This document shows, piece by piece, positions 31,676 through 39,076 of a stretch of DNA of 43,797 nt; the stretch's first letter is position 1; each line of letters starts with the position of its first letter. Both the position numbers and the translations under genes were made by a program. The notes beneath the pieces were generated by a model, which saw only the letters and a program-made list of their open reading frames with translations, had not been told where the DNA came from and did no database searches. This stretch comes from Deltaproteobacteria bacterium. GTDB lineage: Bacteria > Myxococcota_A > UBA9160 > PR03. Location of the stretch: contig JAPSFT010000029.1 in the NCBI GenBank assembly GCA_035063765.1, positions 1 to 43,797 of the forward strand, written 5' to 3'.

Positions 31676-32494
31676 ATGTTGCGCCTGGCCCATCCCACCG
31701 CGCGGGCCGCGACGGCCGGCCTGCTCGGCCTGCTGATCGCGGCGCCGCCACCTGCCGGGGCGGAGGACGACGACGCGGACGAACGCTCGCGGGCCCACGT
31801 CACGCGCCGCTCCGACGACCGGCACGAGGGGCGACGGAGCGACGACCACGAGCGGCGCCGGAGCGAGCGCAACGAGCACCGGCGCGACGACGGCCGCCAC
31901 CACCACGGACGCGAGCAGGCCCGCCACGGAGGAGGGCAGACGCACCCGCGCGGGAGCGATCGTCACGCGAACGGCCGCCGGCACGAGCCGGGGCCGCAGG
32001 TAGGGCACCGCGAGCGCCGCGACCGGCGTGATCACCACGAGGACCGTGACCACGCGGTGCACCGCAGCCGCTCTTCGGACTGGCGCGAGTACTCGGGTCG
32101 GCGCGAGCGCTCCGAGTGGCGCGACGACCACCGCGCGTGGCGATGGGACGACGAGCGGCACGAGCACCGGGATCGGGAGTGGGACCACGCCCGCTACACG
32201 GCTCTCCACGGCCAGCGCTGGCACTGGCACGGGAGCCGCTGGTGCCCGCCGGGCCACCGGGTTCCGCCCGGACGCCACCTCGGCTGGTACGCGGCGCACG
32301 ACGACTGGCGCTGGGCCCGCTATCGCCGGCCCCTGATCGTCCACAGCGGCTACTACTGCGCGCCCTGCGGGTCCTGGTACGACGACCGCTACGGCTTCGA
32401 CCGCCACGTGTACGGCTACCATGGCCTCGCGCGGCGCTCGTTCGCCGACGCGGTGGCGCAGGTCGTCTGGGGGCTCGTGTACTTCGGGCTCTGA
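31676..32494 (+). CDS. Secreted His/Arg/Asp-rich protein
   Basis: A 272-residue exported protein of unknown function. ATG 31676 has AGGAG 7 nt upstream and gives a signal peptide (TAGLLGLLIAAPPPAGAEDD, cleavage after AGA). Residues ~30-155 are almost entirely Arg, His, Asp, Glu and Ser with local repeats (RRSDDRHEGRRSDDHERRRS). The C-terminal third is Trp/Tyr/His-rich (RWHWHGSRWCPPGHRVPPGR, then YYCAPCGSWYDDRYGFDRHV) with a CxxC. This layout recalls periplasmic metal-associated or RcnB-like proteins, but similarity is only in composition. Possible roles are metal buffering or envelope binding. It converges on hsp20, separated by a perfect 13-bp hairpin. Confidence 0.7.
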   Translation: MLRLAHPTARAATAGLLGLLIAAPPPAGAEDDDADERSRAHVTRRSDDRHEGRRSDDHERRRSERNEHRRDDGRHHHGREQARHGGGQTHPRGSDRHANGRRHEPGPQVGHRERRDRRDHHEDRDHAVHRSRSSDWREYSGRRERSEWRDDHRAWRWDDERHEHRDREWDHARYTALHGQRWHWHGSRWCPPGHRVPPGRHLGWYAAHDDWRWARYRRPLIVHSGYYCAPCGSWYDDRYGFDRHVYGYHGLARRSFADAVAQVVWGLVYFGL

Positions 32495-32510
32495 GGGACG
32501 GGGAAAGACG

Positions 32511-32542
32511 ACGGGGGATCGGGTGTGCGCCCGATCCCCCGT
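32511..32542. terminator. Bidirectional terminator-like hairpin
   Basis: ACGGGGGATCGGG (32511-32523) and CCCGATCCCCCGT (32530-32542) form a perfect 13-bp stem with a 6-nt loop in the 66-nt gap between two convergent genes. Position and symmetry suit a terminator for both, though T tracts are absent. Confidence 0.65.
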
Positions 32543-32560
32543 TCCTCGTTCCGCGTCCTC

Positions 32561-33019
32561 CTAGGCGGTCGTCACCGGGATGTGACGGACCCGCGCGTGC
32601 TCGGCCTTGGGCAGGGTGATCGCCAGGACGCCGTTGCGGAAGCTGGCCGAGGCCTTGTCCGCCGCCACGTCGTCCGGGAGCTGGATCGAGCGCCGGAAGC
32701 TGCCGGAGGCCCGCTCGCTCCAGCGCCAGCCCTTGCGCTCCTCCTCGCGCTCGACCCGCTTCTCGCCCGTGAGCGTGAGCGCGTTGCCGTGCACCTCGAG
32801 CTGGAAGTCCTTCTCCTCGAGGCCCGGGAGCTCCGCCGTCACCAGGTACTCGCCCTCGCGCTCGACCACGTCGATGCGCGGCGCGAACCCGGCCGGCACC
32901 GGCGGCGCGGCGGCACCGAGACCGCGCCACAGGCCCTCGACCGCGCGGTCGAAGGACCCGAGGGGGTCGGCAGTGTCCAGGTGGACGGGATAGCCGCGGA
33001 AGATGGTGGGGAATGCCAT
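32561..33019 (-). CDS. Small heat shock protein, Hsp20/alpha-crystallin family
   Basis: A 152-residue ATP-independent holdase chaperone. The alpha-crystallin domain runs from about residue 45 (APRIDVVEREGEYLVTAELP) through GNALTLTGEKRVEREEERKG and FRRSIQLPDDVAADKASASF to the GVLAITLPKAE motif, followed by a short tail with the IPV (IxI/V-type) oligomerisation motif. ATG 33019 has AGGAG 8 nt upstream. The 93 nt before the ATG can fold so that the ribosome-binding site is paired, see the separate entry. It lies 145 nt downstream of frdD on the same strand but seems to have its own promoter. Confidence 0.92.
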   Translation of the reverse strand: MAFPTIFRGYPVHLDTADPLGSFDRAVEGLWRGLGAAAPPVPAGFAPRIDVVEREGEYLVTAELPGLEEKDFQLEVHGNALTLTGEKRVEREEERKGWRWSERASGSFRRSIQLPDDVAADKASASFRNGVLAITLPKAEHARVRHIPVTTA

Positions 33020-33112
33020 GTTCGTGTCTCCTCTCGCTCCGCCGCCGCCGGTCCGCCCGCAGGTCGCTGGGATTGGGACCGGTTCGGCGATGGCAAAGAG
33101 CTAGACACGAAC
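33020..33112 (-). promoter_or_regulatory. Structured 5' region of hsp20, candidate RNA thermometer
   Basis: On the minus strand GTTCGTGTCT (33112-33103) is the exact complement of AGACACGAAC (33029-33020), which ends immediately before the ATG. Inside, UCUUU (33099-33095) can pair with the AGAGG part of the ribosome-binding site using G-U pairs. A second stem forms between CGCCG-AA-CCGGTCC (33089-33076) and GGACCGGCGGCG (33054-33043). The AGGAG site (33032-33028) would be fully sequestered. This applies only if transcription starts upstream of 33112. Confidence 0.4.
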
Positions 33113-33125
33113 CCGGGCGCGTCAA
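33098..33125 (-). promoter_or_regulatory. Alternative promoter candidate for hsp20
   Basis: TTGACG (33125-33120), a 16-nt spacer and TAGCTC (33103-33098) form a possible sigma70 promoter. The -35 matches five of six bases; the -10 is weak. If used, the start would be near 33091 and the left arm of the 10-bp repeat would not be transcribed. A GATCGA-GG-TCGATC palindrome (33142-33155) lies just upstream. Confidence 0.3.
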
Positions 33126-33151
33126 GCCGCGCAGGAACACCGATCGAGGTC

Positions 33152-33166
33152 GATCCCCGTGGGATC
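33152..33166 (-). terminator. Small hairpin overlapping the frdD stop
   Basis: GATCCC (33152-33157) and GGGATC (33161-33166) form a 6-bp stem with a 3-nt loop over the frdD stop codon. It is short and has no T tract; a weak terminator at best. Confidence 0.25.
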
Positions 33167-33524
33167 AGAGGGTCAGGACGGCGTAGATCCCGGCCAGGCT
33201 GCCGACGGCGGCCACCGCGTAGAGGAGCGAGCCGATCAGGCCGTCCGGCCCGTGGCCGAGCCAGTCGCCGAAGAGCGAGCGCAGGTGATGCGCACCCTTC
33301 CAGAGCGGCAAGGCGATGATCGCAAGCAGCACCAGGCGTCCGAGCAGGCTCGAGCCGAGCGCATGGGCGCGCTCGTAGGACAGGGCCCCTTCGGGCAGCA
33401 GGCCGAGCGGGGCGCCAAGGCCGACCGCGAGCACGTAGGCCGGCAGCAGGAGCGTGCCCACCATGATGCCGGCGCCGAAGAGCAGCCAGATCACCGGCTC
33501 GAGGCGCAGGAGCAGGGTCTTCAC
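33165..33524 (-). CDS. frdD: Fumarate reductase membrane subunit D
   Basis: A 119-residue integral membrane anchor with three hydrophobic segments (VIWLLFGAGIMVGTLLLPAY, LLGRLVLLAIIALPLW, LLYAVAAVGSLAGIYAVLTL). The landmarks EPVIWLLFGAG, LLPEGALSYERAHALGSSLLGR and LPLWKGAHHLRS correspond closely to E. coli FrdD, which with FrdC forms the heme-free menaquinol site. GTG 33524 overlaps the frdC stop as GTGA and has GGAGG 9 nt upstream. Last gene of frdABCD. Confidence 0.93.
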   Translation of the reverse strand: MKTLLLRLEPVIWLLFGAGIMVGTLLLPAYVLAVGLGAPLGLLPEGALSYERAHALGSSLLGRLVLLAIIALPLWKGAHHLRSLFGDWLGHGPDGLIGSLLYAVAAVGSLAGIYAVLTL

Positions 33525-33958
33525 GGCCAGAGCCCTCCGAGGATGGCCAGGAGCACGACCGTGACGCCGGCCCAGGCCGCGTAGAGGCCCGCGTGGATCA
33601 GCGGGCGCGGGGGCGGCTTGGCCGGGCCGATCCGGGCCGGCTGCGCCTTCGGGAAGAGCCGGAAGAAGCGCACCCCCACGCCGAGCGCCGAGACCAGGAC
33701 GAGCAGGTGGAAGGCCACGTAGAGGGGGCTCGCGAAGTCCTCCATCAGCCCCGCCCAGGCCTCGGGGCTGCGCAGTGCGAAGGCCACGCGCAGGGCGAGC
33801 AGCCCGACCAGCAGGTACGGCAGGCCCGTGGCGTCGAAGAGCAGGTAGCGGAGCATCCGCGGGCGGCGCCAGAAGTCGTCCGGGAGCTGGGGCGCAGCCG
33901 TGCGGGTGGCGCCGGGGCGCCGGGAGGTCATCGCCTGCGGGTGGGATGCACGCGCCAT
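33521..33958 (-). CDS. frdC: Fumarate reductase membrane subunit C
   Basis: A 145-residue membrane anchor with three hydrophobic helices (LPYLLVGLLALRVAFALRS, YVAFHLLVLVSALGVGV, AAWAGVTVVLLAILGGLW). SPEAWAGLMEDFASPLYVAFHL closely resembles the FrdC segment of E. coli. No heme-ligating His pattern of SdhC is evident, consistent with the heme-less QFR type. The ATG abuts the frdB TAG, with GAGGAAG 7 nt upstream. About 15 residues longer than E. coli FrdC at the N-terminus. Confidence 0.92.
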   Translation of the reverse strand: MARASHPQAMTSRRPGATRTAAPQLPDDFWRRPRMLRYLLFDATGLPYLLVGLLALRVAFALRSPEAWAGLMEDFASPLYVAFHLLVLVSALGVGVRFFRLFPKAQPARIGPAKPPPRPLIHAGLYAAWAGVTVVLLAILGGLWP

Positions 33959-34714
33959 CTAGCGCTTCCTCTCGACCACGAGCCCGCTCGCCCAGTCCAC
34001 CACCGCCAGGAGCTTGGCCTGGTTGATCGCGGCCGCGGGGTCGACGTTCTTGGGGCAGACCTCGGAACATTCGTTGGCGTAGGAGCACTCGAAGACACTC
34101 CCCTCGCCGCGGAACACCTCGTTGCGCTCGGCCTGGCCCTGGTCGCGCGAGTCCAGGTTGTAGCGGTGGCCGAGCGCGATCGCGGCCGGCCCCAGGAAGT
34201 GGGGCTCGGTCGCCACCACCGGGCAGGCCGCGTAGCAGAGCATGCAGTTGATGCACATGCTGTACTGCTTGTAGGCCGCGAGCTCCTCGGGCGTCTGGCT
34301 GTAGGTGCCCTGCTCGGCCGCCTTCTCCTTCGCGACGATCATCCAGGGCTTCACGGACTGGAGCTTGTCGAGGAAGCCCTCCATGTCGATCACCAGGTCG
34401 CGGACGATCGGGAAGCTCGCGAGCGGCGCCACCTCGACGACGTCGCCGTAGCCCGCGAGCGACGTCTTGCAGGTGAGCTTCGGCTCCCCGTTCACGTTCA
34501 TCCCGCAGCTCCCGCACACCGCCATCCGGCACGACCAGCGGTGCGAGAGCGTGGGGTCCACCTCGTCCTTGATGTGGTTCAGTGCGTCGAGCACCTTCCA
34601 GTCCGGCCGGCAGTCGACGTCGTAGGTCTGGGTCCTCGGCGCTTCGTCCTGGTCGGGATCGAAGCGCGTCACGACGAAGGTCCGCTTGCGCATCTCGCCG
34701 CTGTGGGCCGCCAT
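33959..34714 (-). CDS. frdB: Fumarate reductase iron-sulfur subunit
   Basis: A 251-residue electron-transfer subunit. [2Fe-2S] ligands are Cys62, 67, 70 and 82 (SCRMAVCGSCGMNVNG and LTC). The [4Fe-4S] set is Cys154, 157, 160 (CINCMLC) with Cys220 completing it, and the [3Fe-4S] set uses Cys164, 210 and 216. GPAAIALGHRYNLDSRDQGQ and CSEVCPKNVDPAAAI are hallmark FrdB rather than SdhB sequences. Its ATG overlaps the frdA stop (TGATG). An internal Met8 is an alternative start. Confidence 0.95.
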   Translation of the reverse strand: MAAHSGEMRKRTFVVTRFDPDQDEAPRTQTYDVDCRPDWKVLDALNHIKDEVDPTLSHRWSCRMAVCGSCGMNVNGEPKLTCKTSLAGYGDVVEVAPLASFPIVRDLVIDMEGFLDKLQSVKPWMIVAKEKAAEQGTYSQTPEELAAYKQYSMCINCMLCYAACPVVATEPHFLGPAAIALGHRYNLDSRDQGQAERNEVFRGEGSVFECSYANECSEVCPKNVDPAAAINQAKLLAVVDWASGLVVERKR

Positions 34715-36432
34715 CAGTACTTGCGCTCCTCGGGCTGGAAGCGGGTGATCGTCACGGGCTTGCGGTCGAGCCGCGGGGCCCCGTCGGTACGGAACGCCAT
34801 CGTGTGGTAGAGGAACTCCTGGTCGTTGCGGTGCGGGAAGTCCCGGCAGGCGTGGGCGCCGCGCGACTCCTTGCGGTGCGCCGCCGACACGGCCACCGCC
34901 TCGGCCACCTCGAGCATGTTCTCGAGCTCGAGCGCCGCGACGAGCTCGGTGTTGAAGACCCGGCTGCGGTCCTCGAGTCCGACGTCGGGGAAGCGGCTCT
35001 TGACGCGCCCCATCTCCGCGGCCGTGGCCTCCATCGCCTCCTGGTTGCGGTAGACGCCGCAGCCGCGCTCCATCGTGGCCTGCATCTCGCCGCGCAGGGA
35101 CGCGATGCGCTCGCTCCCGCGCCGGCCGCGCAGCGCGTCCACGCGCGCGCCCTCGGCCTCGACCGCGGCGCGCAGCCGCGCTTCGTTGCCATCGGAGGTG
35201 GCGCGCCCGTGGGCGACGGCCTCGATCCCCGCCCGCGCGCCGAACACGAGGCACTCCGTCAGCGAGTTCGAGCCGAGGCGGTTGGCGCCGTTGATCGACA
35301 CGCAGGCGGCCTCGCCCGCGGCGTAGAGCCCGGGCAGCGCGGTCGCGCCGCGCCCGTCGGTGTCGATGCCGCCCATCATGTAGTGCACGACGGGGCGGAT
35401 CGGGATCGGCTCGTGGACGGGGTCGACGCCCGCGTAGGTCTTCGCGAGCTCCCGCACGAAGGGCAGCTTGGCCATGATCTTGGCCTCGCCGAGGTGGCGC
35501 AGGTCGAGGTGGACGTACTCGCCGTAGGGGCCCTTGATGCCGCGGCCCGCTTCCATCTCCAGGATCTCGGCGCGCGAGATCATGTCGCGCGGGCCGAGCT
35601 CGGCCTTGTTGCCGACGCCGTAGTCGCGCGTCACCAGGAAGCGTTCGCCGTCGGCGTTCAGCACGTAGCCGCCCTCGCCGCGCGAAGCCTCGGTGATCAG
35701 GATGCCGGTGCCCGGCAGGCCGGTCGGGTGGTACTGGACGAACTCCATGTCCTTGAGCGCGATCCCGGCCCGATAGGCCAGCGCCATGCCGTCGCCGGTC
35801 TTGATGTTCCCGTTGGTGGTGAAGGGGAAGCACTTGCCGGCCCCACCGGTCGCGAGCACCACGGCACGGCCCTGGAAGAGGCGCATCGCGCCACTACGGA
35901 TGTCGAGTGCGGCGACGCCGCGCACCGCCCCGTCGTCGACCAGGAGCTTGGTCACGAAGTGCTCGTCGTAGCGCACGATGCGCTCGAAGCGCAGCGAGTG
36001 CTGGAAGAGCGTGTGCAGCATGTGGAAGCCGACCTTGTCGGCGGCGAACCAGGTGCGCGGGACCGCCATCCCGCCGAAGGGGCGCGTGGCGACCGAGCCG
36101 TCGTCGTTGCGGCTCCACGGGCAGCCCCAGTGTTCGAGGCGGGTCAGCTCGAGCGGCGCCTGCTCGACGAAGTAGTCGACGGCGTCCTGGTCGCCGAGGA
36201 AGTCCGAACCCTTCACCGTGTCGTAGGCGTGCTTGTCGAGGCTGTCGTCCTTGCCCTCGACGTAGGCCGCGGCGCCGCCCTCGGCCGACACGGTGTGGCT
36301 CCGCATCGGGTAGACCTTCGAGATCAGCGCGACGCTGATCTTCGGGTCGGCCTCCACCGCGGCGATGGCGGCGCGCAGGCCCGCCCCGCCTCCGCCGACG
36401 ATCAGCACGTCGTGCCGGAACACCTCCACCAC
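34714..36432 (-). CDS. frdA: Fumarate reductase flavoprotein subunit
   Basis: A 572-residue flavoprotein that reduces fumarate with quinol electrons (or runs as succinate dehydrogenase). It begins with the dinucleotide-binding [18 protein letters not shown]; His46 in [14 protein letters not shown] is the covalent FAD attachment site; [25 protein letters not shown] and [18 protein letters not shown] are substrate and FAD motifs, all FrdA-like. GTG 36432 has GGAGG 9 nt upstream. It heads frdABCD with overlapping genes throughout. Direction in vivo depends on quinone potential and cannot be read from sequence. Confidence 0.95.
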   Translation of the reverse strand: MVEVFRHDVLIVGGGGAGLRAAIAAVEADPKISVALISKVYPMRSHTVSAEGGAAAYVEGKDDSLDKHAYDTVKGSDFLGDQDAVDYFVEQAPLELTRLEHWGCPWSRNDDGSVATRPFGGMAVPRTWFAADKVGFHMLHTLFQHSLRFERIVRYDEHFVTKLLVDDGAVRGVAALDIRSGAMRLFQGRAVVLATGGAGKCFPFTTNGNIKTGDGMALAYRAGIALKDMEFVQYHPTGLPGTGILITEASRGEGGYVLNADGERFLVTRDYGVGNKAELGPRDMISRAEILEMEAGRGIKGPYGEYVHLDLRHLGEAKIMAKLPFVRELAKTYAGVDPVHEPIPIRPVVHYMMGGIDTDGRGATALPGLYAAGEAACVSINGANRLGSNSLTECLVFGARAGIEAVAHGRATSDGNEARLRAAVEAEGARVDALRGRRGSERIASLRGEMQATMERGCGVYRNQEAMEATAAEMGRVKSRFPDVGLEDRSRVFNTELVAALELENMLEVAEAVAVSAAHRKESRGAHACRDFPHRNDQEFLYHTMAFRTDGAPRLDRKPVTITRFQPEERKY

Positions 36433-36467
36433 TCGTCGGGGCCTCCAGGTGGGAGATCTCGGGGGCA

Positions 36468-36496
36468 GGGATAACGGATCCGCCCGCCCCTGAAAA
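36468..36496 (-). promoter_or_regulatory. Candidate promoter of frdABCD
   Basis: TTTTCA (36496-36491), a 17-nt spacer and TATCCC (36473-36468) precede the GGAGG site and GTG 36432, leaving a leader of about 30 nt. No FNR-like palindrome is recognisable. Confidence 0.45.
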
Positions 36497-36505
36497 GGAT
36501 CCGGC

Positions 36506-37549
36506 TCAGGTGCTGCTTCCGGCCGGCTCCTGCTGCGTCACGCAGTGGACCGCGCCGAAGCCGGATACGAGCTCGACGGACGGGATGCCCACCACCTCGC
36601 GTCCGGGCAGGAGCTCGCGCAGGATCGCGAGCGCACGCGCGTCGGAGGCGCTGCCGAAGACGGGCACCAGCGCGACGCCGTTCGCGAGGTAGAAGTTCGC
36701 GTGGCTCGCGGGGCTGCGCTGGCCGGCGGCCGCGAGGCACGGCGGCATCGGCAGCTCGACGACCGTGAGCGCCGCGCCGCGCGCGTCGCGCATCGCGCGC
36801 AGGCGGCGCAGGTTGTCGGCGAGCGGCGCGTGGTTCGCGTCGGCGGGGTCGTCGCAGGCGGCGGCCACCACGACCCCCGGCGCGACGAAGCGCGCGACGT
36901 CGTCCACGTGCCCGTCGGTGTCGTCGCCCTCGATGCCGTCGCCGAGCCAGAGCACGCGGCGCGCGCCGAGGAAGTCCGCGAGCAGGCGCTCCATGCGCTC
37001 GCGCGTACGCCCCGCCCCGCGGTTCGGGTGCAGCAGGCAGGCCTCGGTCGTGAGCACGCTCCCCTGCCCGTCGCCGTCGACGGCGCCGCCCTCGAGCACC
37101 GTCTCGCTCGCGAAGCGCGGCAGCCCGAGCACCTTCTCGACGTGACGCGGGACGGCGTCGTCGAGCTCCCAGCCGGGGTACTTGCGGCCCCAGTTGTCGA
37201 AGCGGAAGTCGCAGAGCGCCCGCTCGGCGCCGCGCACCACGAAGATCGGGCCGTGGTCGCGGCACCAGGCGTCGGTGGTGGGCCAGCGGTGGAAGCGGAC
37301 GTTGCGGTCGGGATCCCAGCCGGCCGCGCGGATCGCGGCGCGCGCGGTCTCCTCGAGCGCCTCGTCGCCGGCGCCGATCTCGACGGCCTCGCGGGGCGCC
37401 AGCGCTGCCACCATCGCGCCGAAGCTCGCGTGCACGGCCGCAAGGCCCTCGGGCCAGGTCTCGCGGTTGTGGGGCCACGAGAGCCAGGTGGCGCGGTGCG
37501 GCTCCCACTCGGCGGGCCAGCGATAGCCCTGGGCGGCGGGGCTCTCCAC
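36506..37549 (-). CDS. aguA: Agmatine deiminase
   Basis: A 347-residue peptidyl-arginine-deiminase-fold enzyme converting agmatine to N-carbamoylputrescine. [44 protein letters not shown] and [20 protein letters not shown] are family landmarks; [21 protein letters not shown] carries the catalytic His/Asp and Cys336 is in [14 protein letters not shown] 37549 starts 2 nt after the aguB stop, so the genes are translationally linked. With aguB it forms the arginine decarboxylase route to putrescine; no speA is in the window. Confidence 0.93.
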   Translation of the reverse strand: MESPAAQGYRWPAEWEPHRATWLSWPHNRETWPEGLAAVHASFGAMVAALAPREAVEIGAGDEALEETARAAIRAAGWDPDRNVRFHRWPTTDAWCRDHGPIFVVRGAERALCDFRFDNWGRKYPGWELDDAVPRHVEKVLGLPRFASETVLEGGAVDGDGQGSVLTTEACLLHPNRGAGRTRERMERLLADFLGARRVLWLGDGIEGDDTDGHVDDVARFVAPGVVVAAACDDPADANHAPLADNLRRLRAMRDARGAALTVVELPMPPCLAAAGQRSPASHANFYLANGVALVPVFGSASDARALAILRELLPGREVVGIPSVELVSGFGAVHCVTQQEPAGSST

Positions 37550-37551
37550 GG

Positions 37552-38430
37552 TCAGTCGCGCAGGCGCTTCAGGAGGTCGCCGTAGGCGTCGATGCGGCGG
37601 TCGCGCAGGAAGGGCCAGCCCCGCCGCACCTCCTCGACGAGCGCCAGGTCGCAGTCGACGACCAGGGTCTCCGCGCGGTCTGCCGGCGCGCGCGCGATCA
37701 CGCGGCCGAAGGGGTCCGCGACGAAGGACTGGCCCCAGAAGGTGAGTCGCCCCTCGACACCGATCCGGTTCACCGCGACCACGAAGACGCCGTTGGCGAT
37801 CGCGTGCGCGCGCTGGGCGGTCTCCCAGGCGTCGTGCTCGGCGGCCTCCCACTCCGGCCGGACCCCGGTCTCCCAGCCGATCGCCGTCGGATAGGTGAGC
37901 ACCTGCGCCCCGGCCAGCGCGGTGAGGCGCGCCGCCTCCGGGAACCACTGGTCCCAGCACACCAGGGTCCCGATCCGGCCCGCCCGCGTGTCGACGGCGC
38001 GGAAGCCCAGGTCGCCGGGCGTGAAGTAGAACTTCTCGAAGTAGAGCGGGTCGTCGGGGATGTGCATCTTGCGATACATGCCGGCCACGGCGCCGTCGGC
38101 GTCGAGCACCACCGCGGTGTTGTGGTAGAGGCCGGGGGCGCGCCGCTCGAAGACCGACGCGACCACCGTGACGCCGCGCGCCGCCGCCACCTTGGCGACC
38201 GCCTCGGTCGTGGGGCCGGGCACGGGCTCGGCGAGGTCGAAGCAGCGCGCGTCCTCGGCCTGGCAGAAGTAGGGCGTGCGGAACAGCTCCGGGAGCACCA
38301 CGAGCCGCGCCCCGCCCGCCGCGGCGGTGTCGATCCCGGCGAGCGCCCGGTCCAGGTTCTCGCGGGAGTCCGCGGAGCACGCGAACTGCACGAGGCCGAC
38401 CTTCAGGATCGAGGCCGAGGGAGCCGCCAT
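37552..38430 (-). CDS. aguB: N-carbamoylputrescine amidohydrolase
   Basis: A 292-residue nitrilase-superfamily enzyme hydrolysing N-carbamoylputrescine to putrescine, CO2 and ammonia. The Glu-Lys-Cys triad is Glu48 (VVLPELFRTPYFCQ), Lys121 (YRKMHIPDDP) and Cys158 (TLVCWDQWFPEAAR). PYFCQ, the PDDPLYFEKFYFTPGD stretch and AVNRIGVEG are AguB-specific features. It precedes aguA by 2 nt. A TACCCC hexamer lies 6 nt before ATG 38430, a degenerate form of the leaderless pattern. It diverges from the NYN gene across a palindrome. Confidence 0.94.
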   Translation of the reverse strand: MAAPSASILKVGLVQFACSADSRENLDRALAGIDTAAAGGARLVVLPELFRTPYFCQAEDARCFDLAEPVPGPTTEAVAKVAAARGVTVVASVFERRAPGLYHNTAVVLDADGAVAGMYRKMHIPDDPLYFEKFYFTPGDLGFRAVDTRAGRIGTLVCWDQWFPEAARLTALAGAQVLTYPTAIGWETGVRPEWEAAEHDAWETAQRAHAIANGVFVVAVNRIGVEGRLTFWGQSFVADPFGRVIARAPADRAETLVVDCDLALVEEVRRGWPFLRDRRIDAYGDLLKRLRD

Positions 38431-38466
38431 GGGCGTGGGGTAGGCAAGGGGACCCGGGCTCGCAAG

Positions 38467-38489
38467 CGCGTGACCGCTTCCGTCACGCG
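38467..38489. promoter_or_regulatory. Candidate operator palindrome between aguB and the NYN gene
   Basis: CGCGTGAC (38467-38474) and GTCACGCG (38482-38489) form an 8-bp inverted repeat with 7-nt spacing in the 93-nt gap between divergent starts. Size and symmetry suit a dimeric repressor such as a TetR-family protein; no regulator gene is nearby. Confidence 0.35.
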
Positions 38490-38523
38490 GACGCCGCAGG
38501 ATCGCCCGCGAGGAGGAGCGGAG

Positions 38524-39066
38524 ATGACCCCTTTCGCACGCGAGGCGGCGGTGGCGGCTGCCTGGATGGCGGCCTTCGTGGCGCTCGGGATCGGGGCGCG
38601 GGCCCTGGGCTCCGGGCCCGCGCGCGCGGCCTATCCTGCCGCGCCGATGGCCGACCCCGCCGACCCCGCCGACGAGCCCCGGATCTGGCTCGTGGACGGC
38701 TTCAACCTGATGCACGCCGCGGTGCTCCGCGGCCGTGACCGGCGCGGGTGGTGGCGGGCGGAGGCGCGGGAGCGGGTCCTCGAGCTGGTGCGGAGGCTCC
38801 AGGTGCCGGCCGGCGTCGAGGTCGTGGTGGTCTTCGACGGCCAGCGGCCGGCGGACGAGCCGGAGCGCGCGGGGCCGGGCCCCCAGGTGGTGTTCGCGGC
38901 ATCGGCGGACGAGTGGCTGGTCCGGGCGGTCCGCCAGGCCGCCGAGCCGGGCCGGATCGCCGTGGTGACCGCCGACCGGCAGCTCGCCGACCGCGCCCGC
39001 CACCGGGGCGCCCGTGTGATCGGCCCCCGCGCCTTTCGCGAGCGCTGCGGGGGCGACGCGGCGTAG
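38524..39066 (+). CDS. NYN/YacP-like ribonuclease-domain protein
   Basis: A 180-residue protein whose body IWLVDGFNLMHAAVLRGRDR, VVVVFDGQRPADEP and VVTADRQLADRARHRGARVI matches the YacP-type NYN (PIN-like) nuclease fold; acidic residues in VDGFN, FDGQ and TADRQ would bind metal. Two starts compete. ATG 38524 has a strong AGGAGGAG site and adds a predicted membrane helix (AVAAAWMAAFVALGIGARAL), giving a membrane-tethered nuclease. ATG 38647 gives the usual soluble length and lies 9 nt after TATCCT, the leaderless pattern. It may be made in both forms. It converges on the dsbA-like gene with a 10-nt gap. Confidence 0.75.
   Translation: MTPFAREAAVAAAWMAAFVALGIGARALGSGPARAAYPAAPMADPADPADEPRIWLVDGFNLMHAAVLRGRDRRGWWRAEARERVLELVRRLQVPAGVEVVVVFDGQRPADEPERAGPGPQVVFAASADEWLVRAVRQAAEPGRIAVVTADRQLADRARHRGARVIGPRAFRERCGGDAA
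38632..38637 (+). promoter_or_regulatory. Internal -10-like TATCCT before the second NYN start
   Basis: TATCCT lies 9 nt before ATG 38647, exactly as in the leaderless pattern, but within the longer reading frame that begins at ATG 38524. It could produce a second, soluble isoform. Confidence 0.35.
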
Positions 39067-39076
39067 GGGCCCGGCC

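Noticed and set aside
30317-32422. Long hydrophobic minus-strand frame opposite the secreted charged protein
   Set aside because: Val/Ala/Pro-rich sequence is the mechanical complement of Arg/His/Asp codons; it has no start signal and runs through a well-supported dehydrogenase gene.
33020-33125. CIRCE/HrcA or sigma32 control of hsp20
   Set aside because: No TTAGCACTC-N9-GAGTGCTAA is present, and CTTGAC lacks a CCCCAT-type -10 at suitable distance.
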